Source of the DNA: CAVVUC01 sp963751395
GTDB taxonomy: Bacteria > Verrucomicrobiota > Verrucomicrobiia > Chthoniobacterales > Chthoniobacteraceae
Reading direction: 5' to 3'
Length of the DNA stretch: 64,000 bases
Assembly: GCA_963751395.1 (NCBI GenBank)
Contig: CAVVUC010000001.1
Coordinates: 992,001-1,056,000 of the forward strand
Positions 17,866 through 25,162 of this stretch are shown piece by piece (within the stretch, counting starts at the first letter, position 1; each line of letters starts with the position of its first letter). The notes beneath the pieces were generated by a model. It was given only the letters and a program-made list of their open reading frames with translations. It was not told the origin of the DNA and searched no databases. The position numbers and the translations under genes are program-made.

Positions 17866-18852
17866 GTGAGGCTCAGTCTCCGCGAAAAGCAGAACTTTTA
17901 TTACGAACTCGGTCGCCTGCTGCGCTCCGGCGTTTCATTCGCGAAAGCAATCGAAACGCTGTCGCACGGGACGCGCGGAAATCTGCGGGCCCTCATGGAC
18001 CGCCTGCGCAGCGCGGCGGCGCAGGGCAGCACAATCGCGGCGGCGCTCGAAAACCAGCGCCCTGCCGTGAGCGATCTCGAGGTGAGCATCATCTCGGCGT
18101 GCGAGAGAAGCGGGCGGATCGACCAGGGATGCCGGCAGCTTTCGGACTATTTCGGGGCACTTGTGAAGTCGCGTGCCGTCGTGCTGCAGCGCCTTGCGTA
18201 TCCCGCATTCATTTTGCACTTCGGCATCTTCATTCTGGCGCTGCCCAAGTTCGTCATCGGCGGGAGCGCGCAAAGTTATCTTGAGCAGACGGTCGGCGTG
18301 CTGATGGTGCTCTACTTCGGCATTGCGGCCGCGGCATTGATGCTCTCCCAGTTGAACCGCTTGGGCTGCATCTACACGGCGGTGGATCGCATTCTTCGAG
18401 CGGTTCCAGGTTTTGGAAAAGTGCGGCGGTCATTCTCGCTGGCGCGGTTTTGTGCGACCTATGAGGCGCAACTTGACGCCGGTGTGAACGTGATGGAGAG
18501 CCTGACGACCTCGGGCAAAACAAGCCAGAGCGCCCTGATCGCCGGGGCCGTTCGGAACGCCTTGCCGGAATTGCGCGGCGGCTCGCAGGTCGCTCCGCTG
18601 CTCGCGAAGTCGGGGGCGTTTCCGGAGGACATGATCCGCGCGCTGCGCCTCGGTGAGGAAACCGGCGAACTCGATCAGGAACTGAAGCGGCTGACTGGGA
18701 CGTTTGAAAATGAGGCGCTCCGACGTATTGAGACCCTCAGCGAATGGCTGCCAAAGATCATCTACGTCCTGATCGTGCTCTACCTCGCCTGGCAGATCCT
18801 CGGCGTCTATCAGGGGATACTCTCCGGGTATGGCAAGATGCTCGACTTGTAG
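17866..18852 (+). CDS. Type II secretion system / type IV pilus F-family inner membrane protein
   Basis: A 328-residue protein with the duplicated T2SSF domain. The first repeat (residues about 8-125) carries RLLRSGVSFAKAIETL, and the second (about 185-310) carries LDAGVNVMESLTTSG and EETGELDQEL. Three hydrophobic segments are seen, near 118-140, 145-165 and 300-320. The family forms the membrane platform of secretion and pilus machines. A GTG start at 17866 fits. No other secretion gene is adjacent, so it is an orphan copy here. Confidence 0.85.
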   Translation: MRLSLREKQNFYYELGRLLRSGVSFAKAIETLSHGTRGNLRALMDRLRSAAAQGSTIAAALENQRPAVSDLEVSIISACERSGRIDQGCRQLSDYFGALVKSRAVVLQRLAYPAFILHFGIFILALPKFVIGGSAQSYLEQTVGVLMVLYFGIAAAALMLSQLNRLGCIYTAVDRILRAVPGFGKVRRSFSLARFCATYEAQLDAGVNVMESLTTSGKTSQSALIAGAVRNALPELRGGSQVAPLLAKSGAFPEDMIRALRLGEETGELDQELKRLTGTFENEALRRIETLSEWLPKIIYVLIVLYLAWQILGVYQGILSGYGKMLDL

Positions 18853-19067
18853 TGTGTCGAAGTGACGCGCGATGTCATCCCTATATGAGGGCCGGATTGT
18901 GTCATGCTGACGCTACTCAGCCGTTTACAGTTCGCGTCTATTTGCGTTGCATAACACTGTTTGTCAGCGTCTTATACATAAAAGCGCGACCGCTATTTGT
19001 CGGTGGCATTTCGCAAGCTGTAAATAAAGGCGCAGAAACAACAAACATGAAAAGGAGGAACAACATT

Positions 19068-19535
19068 ATGAGCCTTATTCGTTACCAAGAACCTGCGTTA
19101 TCGACATGGACTCCGTTTAACCGGCTGTCATCGTTGCGGGAGGAGTTGAACCAACTGTTCAACACCACATTCCCAAGCATGACTCCTGATGTCGGCTTGT
19201 TCAGCGGTTGGTCTCCACTGCTCGATATTCATCAGGATAAAGACAACATCTTCGTGAAGGCGGAACTGCCCGGCATGAAGAAAGAGGAGATCGACATCTC
19301 CCTGCAGGAAGGGATGCTGACGATCGCTGGCGAACGCAAACACGAGAAGGAATACAAGGAGGGCGAATCGTTCCGGAGCGAACGGTTCTTCGGGAGGTTC
19401 CATCGCAGTGTGATGCTGCCGACGCCGGTGGATGCGTCCAAAGTGAAAGCCACCTACACGGATGGCATTCTCACGGTGACCCTTCCGAAAGCGGAGGAAG
19501 CCAAACCGAAACAAATAGAAGTGAAAGCTTCCTGA
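19068..19535 (+). CDS. Hsp20/alpha-crystallin-type small heat-shock protein
   Basis: A 155-residue small heat-shock chaperone with an alpha-crystallin domain from about residue 45: WSPLLDIHQDKDN, VKAELPGMKKEEI, the GERKHEKEY loop and the ending DGILTVTLPKAEE. ATG 19068 is preceded by a strong ribosome-binding site, AAAGGAGG, at a suitable distance, which rules out the longer upstream frame. It is followed by a second Hsp20 gene 52 bases downstream. The 215 bases upstream are AT-richer but contain no CIRCE element. Confidence 0.92.
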   Translation: MSLIRYQEPALSTWTPFNRLSSLREELNQLFNTTFPSMTPDVGLFSGWSPLLDIHQDKDNIFVKAELPGMKKEEIDISLQEGMLTIAGERKHEKEYKEGESFRSERFFGRFHRSVMLPTPVDASKVKATYTDGILTVTLPKAEEAKPKQIEVKAS

Positions 19536-19543
19536 AACAGAAC

Positions 19544-19565
19544 GGGCGGGCTTCCAAGCCCGCCC
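19544..19565. repeat. GC-rich stem-loop between the two hsp20 genes
   Basis: GGGCGGGCTT at 19544-19553 pairs with AAGCCCGCCC at 19556-19565. No U-run follows. The core GGGCTTCCAAGCCC resembles the hairpins at 6304-6344, so it may be a dispersed repeat that also works as a partial terminator or mRNA stabiliser between the two genes. Confidence 0.65.
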
Positions 19566-19587
19566 AAAACTTCAAAGGAGAAAAATC

Positions 19588-19965
19588 ATGAGCCAGTTAA
19601 CAAAAACTCCGGAAAAAGTGCCTGCCAACGGCGTGAGCCGGGAAACCTACGTGACACCCGTCGCCAATATCCTCGAAGCGCAGGATGGATACGTGCTTCA
19701 AGCCGAGATGCCAGGCGTGAACAAGGACGGCTTGGAAGTCACGGTGGAAAACAACGAGCTGGTGATCGTGGGGCGTCGCTCCGATCCGGCATTGAAGGGC
19801 GATCCCCTTTATCGCGAGTCGCGCCCGACGGATTTCCGGCGCGTCTTCGATCTCGATCCCGCGATCGACATGGAGAAGATCACCGCGAAGATGGAGCAGG
19901 GGATTCTGACGTTGACGCTGCCAAAGGCGGAGCGCGTCAAACCCCGGAAAATCGCCGTGGACTAA
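19588..19965 (+). CDS. Second Hsp20/alpha-crystallin-type small heat-shock protein
   Basis: A 125-residue Hsp20 paralog with the alpha-crystallin fold: TPVANILEAQDGYVLQAEMPG, a shortened loop and the C-terminal MEQGILTLTLPKAE. A clear ribosome-binding site (AAAGGAG at about 19573-19579) lies just upstream. Tandem Hsp20 pairs of class-A/class-B type often co-assemble; that is an inference here. Likely cotranscribed with the preceding gene. Confidence 0.92.
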   Translation: MSQLTKTPEKVPANGVSRETYVTPVANILEAQDGYVLQAEMPGVNKDGLEVTVENNELVIVGRRSDPALKGDPLYRESRPTDFRRVFDLDPAIDMEKITAKMEQGILTLTLPKAERVKPRKIAVD

Positions 19966-19987
19966 AGCTTGTCCAGTCGAAAGGCAA

Positions 19988-20018
19988 CAGCCCACGAACC
20001 CGCGCGGTTCGTGGGCTG
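19988..20018 (+). terminator. Intrinsic terminator after the hsp20 pair
   Basis: A perfect 13-base stem (CAGCCCACGAACC with GGTTCGTGGGCTG) around the loop CGCGC is followed by ATTTCTT. Its position 22 bases after the second hsp20 stop supports a transcription terminator on the plus strand. Confidence 0.75.
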
Positions 20019-20030
20019 ATTTCTTGGCGC

Positions 20031-20136
20031 GTCATTCCGGGCACAACGAGGAAACGAAGTAAGCGCCGGGGCGGAGGCGGGCGGCGCAATCCCGCAAATG
20101 ATGATTCGTGAGATTCCTCGTTGCGCTCGGAATGAC
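20031..20136. repeat. Inverted-repeat element upstream of recA
   Basis: The arms 20031-20053 and 20114-20136 (GTCATTCCG...AACGAGGAA and its complement) match over 23 bases with two mismatches, around a GC-rich centre. A half copy of the same sequence is at 42305-42327. It lies just before recA and leaves only about 100 bases for a promoter. No LexA-type box was recognised. Confidence 0.75.
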
Positions 20137-20235
20137 AATGCGTTTTTGCGGCAGTTCCGGCCAGCCTTCAGGATTTGTCTTCTCAATCGAAAACGATTCC
20201 TGCTAGCTTCCGCTTCCACCAAACCCAATCTCCTT

Positions 20236-21273
20236 ATGGCCGCGAAAACCGAAGAAAAACCGCAGGAAGACAAACTCATCGCCGCACGCAACAAGAACCT
20301 CGATCTCGCGATTCAGCAGATCGCGAAAGACTTCGGCGAAGGCGCGATCATGAAGCTCGGTGACGCCCACGTCGTTGATATTGACGTCATCCCGACCGGC
20401 AACATTCTCATCGACCGTGCGCTGGGCGTCGGCGGTGTTCCGCGCGGACGCGTCGTGGAGGTTTTCGGGCCGGAATCTTCGGGAAAAACGACACTCACGC
20501 TCACGATCATCGCGCAGGCACAGAAGCGCGGCGGACTGGCGGCGTTCATCGACGTGGAGCACGCGCTCGATCCTCAATACGCCCGCAAGCTCGGCGTCAA
20601 CCTCGACGACCTGCTCGTCTCGCAACCCAGCTCCGGCGAGGAAGCGCTGCGCATCTGCGAGACGCTTGTCCGCTCGAATGCGCTCGATGTCATCGTCCTC
20701 GATTCCGTCGCTGCGCTCGTCACCAAACAGGAACTCGAAGGCGAGATCGGCGACTCGACTGTCGGCGCACAGGCCCGCCTCATGAGCGCCGCGCTGCGCA
20801 AACTCACAGCGCTGATCTCCAAGGCGCGCACCTGCTGCATTTTCACGAACCAGATCCGCGAAAAAATCGGCGTCATGTTCGGAAATCCTGAGACGACACC
20901 CGGCGGCAAGGCGCTCAAGTTTTACTCCAGCGTGCGACTCGACATTCGCCGCATCGGCGCGATCAAACAGCCCGACGGCACCGTCACCGGCAACCGCACC
21001 AAGATCAAAGTCGTGAAAAACAAAGTCGCGCCGCCTTTCACCGAGGCCGAGTTCGACATCATGTATAACGAAGGCATCTCGACGACCGGCTCGCTGCTGG
21101 ACCTTGCACTCGAAAAAGGCATCGTCGAAAAGCGCGGCTCATGGATGAGCTACAAAGGCTCGCAACTCGCCCAGGGCCGCGACGCCGCGAAAGATTTGCT
21201 CAAAACCGACCGCGCGCTTTACGAAGAGATCGAGACGGCCGTTCTGGCCAAGCTGGACGAAGAGAAAAAATAG
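20236..21273 (+). CDS. recA: Recombinase RecA
   Basis: A 345-residue ATP-dependent strand-exchange protein central to homologous recombination and SOS induction. The Walker A motif GPESSGKTT lies near residue 75, Walker B VIVLDSVAAL near 150, the L2 region IREKIGVMFGNPETTPGG near 205-222, and a C-terminal acidic tail is present. ATG 20236 gives the usual length; an open extension upstream is repeat-derived. Followed by convergent leuA. Confidence 0.98.
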   Translation: MAAKTEEKPQEDKLIAARNKNLDLAIQQIAKDFGEGAIMKLGDAHVVDIDVIPTGNILIDRALGVGGVPRGRVVEVFGPESSGKTTLTLTIIAQAQKRGGLAAFIDVEHALDPQYARKLGVNLDDLLVSQPSSGEEALRICETLVRSNALDVIVLDSVAALVTKQELEGEIGDSTVGAQARLMSAALRKLTALISKARTCCIFTNQIREKIGVMFGNPETTPGGKALKFYSSVRLDIRRIGAIKQPDGTVTGNRTKIKVVKNKVAPPFTEAEFDIMYNEGISTTGSLLDLALEKGIVEKRGSWMSYKGSQLAQGRDAAKDLLKTDRALYEEIETAVLAKLDEEKK

Positions 21274-21304
21274 GCGGGCTGGGTTTGGCTTTCGAGCGGA
21301 TCGA

Positions 21305-22966
21305 CTACGCCGCACGATTCACCGCGCTGAGCACGGCTTTGATCGACGCCAGCTCGATATTCGTATCTATGCCCGCGCCCCATTTTGCGCGACCGTCGGC
21401 GAGCTTGATCTGAATGTAGGCAATCGCACTCGCTTCGGTGCCGGAACTCAAGGCGTGCTGCTTGAAGTTGGCCACCTCGAACGCGGCTGCACCTTTTTCA
21501 TGCAGCGCATGAACGAACGCGGCGATGGGGCCGTTGCCTTTTCCAGTCAGATGTAGTTCCTCGCCGTCCCGCCTTGCCGACGCGCGGCATTGGAACACAC
21601 CGTCCGCGCCGTCCGCGTGGAAATGGATCAACTGCCACGGCGTGGTGCGGTCGAGATATTCCTTCGCAAAAATTTCGCGCAATTCCGCGGCGGTGACTTC
21701 GCGCCCGAGGCGGTCCACCTCGGTGTTGGCCAGCGGGCCGAACTCAAGCTGCATCTCCTTCGGCAGCTCGATGCCGAACTCGCTTTCGAGCAGATACGCG
21801 ACGCCGCCTTTGCCCGACTGGCTGTTCACGCGAATGACCTCGCGGTAATGCCGCTGGACGTCGCCGGGATCGATGGTGAGATACGGAATGTCCCAAATCG
21901 CGTCCGGACCGGCTGTTTTCCACGCGGCGAGACCTTTCTTGATCGCGTCCTGGTGCGAACCGGAGAAAGCCGTGAACACCAGCTCACCCGCGTAGGGCTG
22001 GCGCGGTGGAACGGTCATGCCGGTGCAGCGTTCGTAGATCTCCACCAGCTCGTTGATCTGCGTCAAATCCAGCCCCGGCCTGATGCCGTGCATGTACAGA
22101 TTCAGCGCGACGGTGACGACGTCGAGGTTGCCGGTGCGCTCGCCGTTTCCAAAAAGCGTCCCCTCGACGCGATCGGCTCCAGCAAGCAACCCCAGTTCGG
22201 TCGCTGCAACGCCGGTGCCGCGGTCGTTGTGCGTGTGCAGGCTGATGATCGCGCAGTCGCGCCGCTTCAGATTGCGGCAGAACCATTCGATCTGGTCCGC
22301 ATACACATTCGGCATCGCCACCTCGACTGTGTCGGGCAGGTTCAAAATCATCTTCCGCTCCGGTGTCGGTTGCCACACGTCCATCACCGCCTCGCAGACT
22401 TCGAGCGAGAACTCGACCTCGGTGGCCGAGAAACTCTCCGGCGAATACTGATACACCACGTCTGTTCCAGCGAGGCGGGGCAGCCGGTCCTTGATCCACT
22501 GCGTGCCGCGGCGGGCGATCTGTAAGATGTCCGCTTTTTCCAGGCCAAAAACGATCCGCCTCTGCGCCGGCGAGGTCGAGTTGTACATGTGAATGATCGC
22601 GCGCTTCGCTCCGACAAGCGATTGCACGGTGCGCTCGATCAAATCCTCGCGCGCCTGCACGAGCACCTGGATGGTCACGTCCTCGGGAATGCGTCCGCCC
22701 TCGACCAAACGGCGCATGAACTCGAACTCCGTGTTCGACGCCGACGGAAAACCGACCTCAATTTCCTTGAACCCGCACTTCACGAGCGCGTCGAACAGCT
22801 CGAGTTTTTGCGAGACGTTCATCGGCACGGCGAGCGCCTGGTTGCCGTCGCGAAGATCGACGCTGCACCAGATCGGTGCCTGTGTCAGCACACGGTTTGG
22901 CCATTGCCGGTCGGGCAAATGCACGGGAGGAAAAGGGCGATACTTACTGCTTGGATTGGTCAACAT
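21305..22966 (-). CDS. leuA: 2-isopropylmalate synthase
   Basis: A 553-residue enzyme condensing acetyl-CoA with 2-oxoisovalerate, the first committed step of leucine synthesis. The TIM barrel starts with the metal/substrate motif DLRDGNQAL near residue 38 and has the metal-binding LHTHNDRGTG near residue 244. The C-terminal LeuA regulatory domain (from about 430) would bind leucine for feedback inhibition. The length matches the class of about 550-560 residues. An intrinsic-terminator hairpin overlapping a short open frame lies upstream and suggests attenuation control. Confidence 0.95.
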   Translation of the reverse strand: MLTNPSSKYRPFPPVHLPDRQWPNRVLTQAPIWCSVDLRDGNQALAVPMNVSQKLELFDALVKCGFKEIEVGFPSASNTEFEFMRRLVEGGRIPEDVTIQVLVQAREDLIERTVQSLVGAKRAIIHMYNSTSPAQRRIVFGLEKADILQIARRGTQWIKDRLPRLAGTDVVYQYSPESFSATEVEFSLEVCEAVMDVWQPTPERKMILNLPDTVEVAMPNVYADQIEWFCRNLKRRDCAIISLHTHNDRGTGVAATELGLLAGADRVEGTLFGNGERTGNLDVVTVALNLYMHGIRPGLDLTQINELVEIYERCTGMTVPPRQPYAGELVFTAFSGSHQDAIKKGLAAWKTAGPDAIWDIPYLTIDPGDVQRHYREVIRVNSQSGKGGVAYLLESEFGIELPKEMQLEFGPLANTEVDRLGREVTAAELREIFAKEYLDRTTPWQLIHFHADGADGVFQCRASARRDGEELHLTGKGNGPIAAFVHALHEKGAAAFEVANFKQHALSSGTEASAIAYIQIKLADGRAKWGAGIDTNIELASIKAVLSAVNRAA

Positions 22967-23046
22967 GGTTTCGGAAAAGTTTTCAGGCGGAGTTCAAAAC
23001 ATTGCGACCGGTTGCCACTCTCCGCCTCAAGCAGCACGGCCGACGA

Positions 23047-23115
23047 TTACGAAACGAAAAGGGCTCCCGTGTTCTGCGGGAGCATCGTAAGTCGGCCTGT
23101 GAATGGCGTGAACAT
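23047..23115 (-). CDS. Possible leuA leader peptide (22 codons)
   Basis: A short open frame on the leuA strand, ATG at 23115 and TAA at 23047-23049, encodes MFTPFTGRLT then MLPQNTGALFVS. Three of its 22 codons are leucine, only a mild enrichment. Its 3' half spans the terminator hairpin at 23057-23083, so translation through it would change RNA folding. It is offered as a candidate only. Confidence 0.35.
   Translation of the reverse strand: MFTPFTGRLTMLPQNTGALFVS
23057..23083 (-). terminator. Intrinsic terminator/attenuator upstream of leuA
   Basis: On the minus strand GCTCCCG (23083-23077) pairs with CGGGAGC (23069-23063) around a 7-base loop and is followed by CCTTTT. It sits about 90 bases before the leuA start, so it cannot mark the end of another gene on this strand. 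Premature termination in a leader is the simplest reading. TTACGA and TCGTAA farther out could form an extended stem. Confidence 0.55.
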
Positions 23116-23253
23116 CGGGCGGGAAAGTACCAGCCCCAGCGGGAAATTCAATCGCGCATTTTCACAGCGGGAGACTGGCCGGGCCGTCCGTCAGCAGGCG
23201 CGCATCCAAATTTCCTGTTCGCACCGCTGAACCGCCGCGTTTACTCTCGCGCC

Positions 23254-25011
23254 ATGCAGCTACGATGGATTCCCGCTTCACGAGGCGACGCGGCGATGGA
23301 GCGGGCTCTCTCACGCGAGCTTTCCATCGCACCGTTTCTTGCGGCGCTCCTTTGCCAGCGCGGATTCCGGGACGCTGCCGCGGCGAATGATTTTCTAAAG
23401 CCGATGCTCAAGAAGCTGTCCGATCCGTTTCTTTTGCCGAACATGCGCGAGGCCGTCGAACGAATCCTCGCGGCGGTCGATCGCAAAGAGCGCATCGTTC
23501 TTTACGGGGATTACGACGTGGACGGCGTCACGTCGCTCGCGCTCTTCACTCGCCTGTTGCGGGCGTTCGGTGCGGACCCGGGCACGTTTCTGCCGCAGCG
23601 CATGGACGAAGGCTACGGCTTGAGCGCCGAGGGAATCGCGCGCTGCATCGAAACGTCGCGCCCGCAACTGCTCGTCGCGCTCGACTGCGGCACGTCGTCA
23701 GTGCGCGAGATCGCATCGCTCCGTGCGCAAGGCGTGGACGTGCTCGTCTTCGACCACCACGAGATCAAGGGCGCGCTGCCGGATTGCACGTTGGTCAATC
23801 CGAAGCTGGATGGAAACCGGATGGAGCCGCCTGCCACGGATACGCAATCCCTTTCCGCAATCCGCAATCCGCATTCCGCATTCGACAACCTCTGCACCGT
23901 CGGCATCGTCTTCAAAGCCTGCCACGCGCTGCTCAAGACGCGGCCCGTGGCGGGACTCGATCTGCGCGAGTATCTCGACATCGTCGCGCTCGGAACCGTC
24001 GCGGACATTGTGCCGCTCATCGGTGAGAACCGCCTGCTGGTGCAAAAGGGATTGCAGCAGATGGAGCGGACCCGCTGGGTCGGACTGCGCGCGCTCATGG
24101 ACATCGCCGCCGTGCGCGCGCCAATCCGTCCCGGCGATGTCGGCTTCCGGCTCGGTCCCCGCCTTAACGCGGCCGGCCGCCTCGGCACGGCCGAGGATGC
24201 GCTCCGCCTCATGCTCACGGAGGATTTGTCCGAGGCCCGCGCGCTTGCCGTCAGCCTCGACCGGCAGAACCAGGAGCGTCAGCTTGTTGAACAGCGGATT
24301 TTGCGCGCCGCCGAAGCGATGGTCGCATCGAGCTTCGATCCCGCGCGCGACGCTGCCATCGTGCTCGGCGAGACCGGCTGGCATCCTGGCGTGCTCGGCA
24401 TCATCGCATCGCGCATTTCAAAATCATATCACCGCCCGACATTTGTCATCGGCTTCGACGAAGCGGGGCTCGGCAAAGGAAGCGGGCGCAGTATCGAGGG
24501 GCTCTCGCTCGTCCGCGCGCTCGGCTATTGCGGAGCCTTGCTTGAAAAATTCGGCGGACACGAGATGGCGGCGGGACTGACGATTCGCCAGGACCGGTTT
24601 CCGGAATTTCAGCGCGCGTTTCTCGACTGCGCCCGGCGCCTGCTTGCCGACGAAGACCTGCAGCCGCGCCTCCGGCTCGATTGCGAGGTTGAACTCGCCG
24701 AACTCGATTTCGATTTCCTCGAGCACCACGATTTGCTCCAGCCGTTCGGTATTGGAAATCCGCAGCCGGTCTTCTTCGCGCGCGGTGTGTCGCTTGCCGC
24801 CGAGCCGCGCGTGATGAAGGAGAAGCACCTCTCGCTGCGCCTGCGCCAGAACGGTGGCGAGTGCGCGGCGGTTTTCTTCAACGCGATGGCAAATGAGCTG
24901 CCGCGCCAGCCGTGGGACGTGGCGTTCCGCATCGAGCGCAACGAGTATCGCGAGCGCGTGAGCGTGCAGGTGCAGGTGGTCGCGGTTCGCAAAATGACGA
25001 AATCCGAATGA
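23254..25011 (+). CDS. recJ: Single-stranded-DNA-specific exonuclease RecJ
   Basis: A 585-residue 5'-3' exonuclease of the DHH family. Motifs include YGDYDVDGVTS near residue 87, LDCGTSS and the diagnostic DHHE near residue 167, and a DHHA1 domain with GGHEMAAG near residue 435. The OB-like C-terminal domain is present. A stretch at about residues 196-211 is encoded by TCCGCA-type simple repeats and is probably inserted. The last residues KMTKSE come from the start of the repeat block after the gene. ATG 23254 was chosen; upstream codons overlap the leuA leader region. Confidence 0.95.
   Translation: MQLRWIPASRGDAAMERALSRELSIAPFLAALLCQRGFRDAAAANDFLKPMLKKLSDPFLLPNMREAVERILAAVDRKERIVLYGDYDVDGVTSLALFTRLLRAFGADPGTFLPQRMDEGYGLSAEGIARCIETSRPQLLVALDCGTSSVREIASLRAQGVDVLVFDHHEIKGALPDCTLVNPKLDGNRMEPPATDTQSLSAIRNPHSAFDNLCTVGIVFKACHALLKTRPVAGLDLREYLDIVALGTVADIVPLIGENRLLVQKGLQQMERTRWVGLRALMDIAAVRAPIRPGDVGFRLGPRLNAAGRLGTAEDALRLMLTEDLSEARALAVSLDRQNQERQLVEQRILRAAEAMVASSFDPARDAAIVLGETGWHPGVLGIIASRISKSYHRPTFVIGFDEAGLGKGSGRSIEGLSLVRALGYCGALLEKFGGHEMAAGLTIRQDRFPEFQRAFLDCARRLLADEDLQPRLRLDCEVELAELDFDFLEHHDLLQPFGIGNPQPVFFARGVSLAAEPRVMKEKHLSLRLRQNGGECAAVFFNAMANELPRQPWDVAFRIERNEYRERVSVQVQVVAVRKMTKSE
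23843..23884. repeat. Simple repeat inside recJ
   Basis: Tandem TCCGCAA/TCCGCAT units run from about 23843 to 23884 and encode the QSLSAIRNPHSAF segment between two conserved RecJ blocks. Repeats of this look are usually intergenic, so this is likely another in-frame repeat insertion. Confidence 0.6.
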
Positions 25012-25160
25012 CGCGGGCAGCCAATGACGAAATCCGAATGACGAATGACGAAGAAATGACGAAGTCAGAAATCCGAATCGCGCGCAGCCGCCGCTGGACC
25101 TTTCGTCATTCCAGCTTCGGATTTATTTCGTCATTCGTCATTCGTGCTTCGTCATTTCCC
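24994..25160. repeat. ATGACGA-type repeat block between recJ and recG
   Basis: Direct copies of AATGACGAAATCCGAATGACG-like units on the left are followed by their inverted form (CGTCATTCGTCATTC) on the right, which together make a large imperfect inverted repeat. It begins within the last codons of recJ, supplies the recJ stop codon, and ends three bases before the recG start, so recG's ribosome-binding region is inside or next to it. Confidence 0.75.
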
Positions 25161-25162
25161 AA

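Noticed and set aside
18853..19067. Heat-shock promoter or thermosensor upstream of the first hsp20
   Set aside because: Several AT-rich hexamers exist, but none has proper spacing, and no CIRCE or clear ROSE-type structure was seen.
24994..25160. A CRISPR array, suggested by repeated ATGACGA units
   Set aside because: The units are short, contiguous, variable and partly inverted, with no regular spacers and no cas genes.
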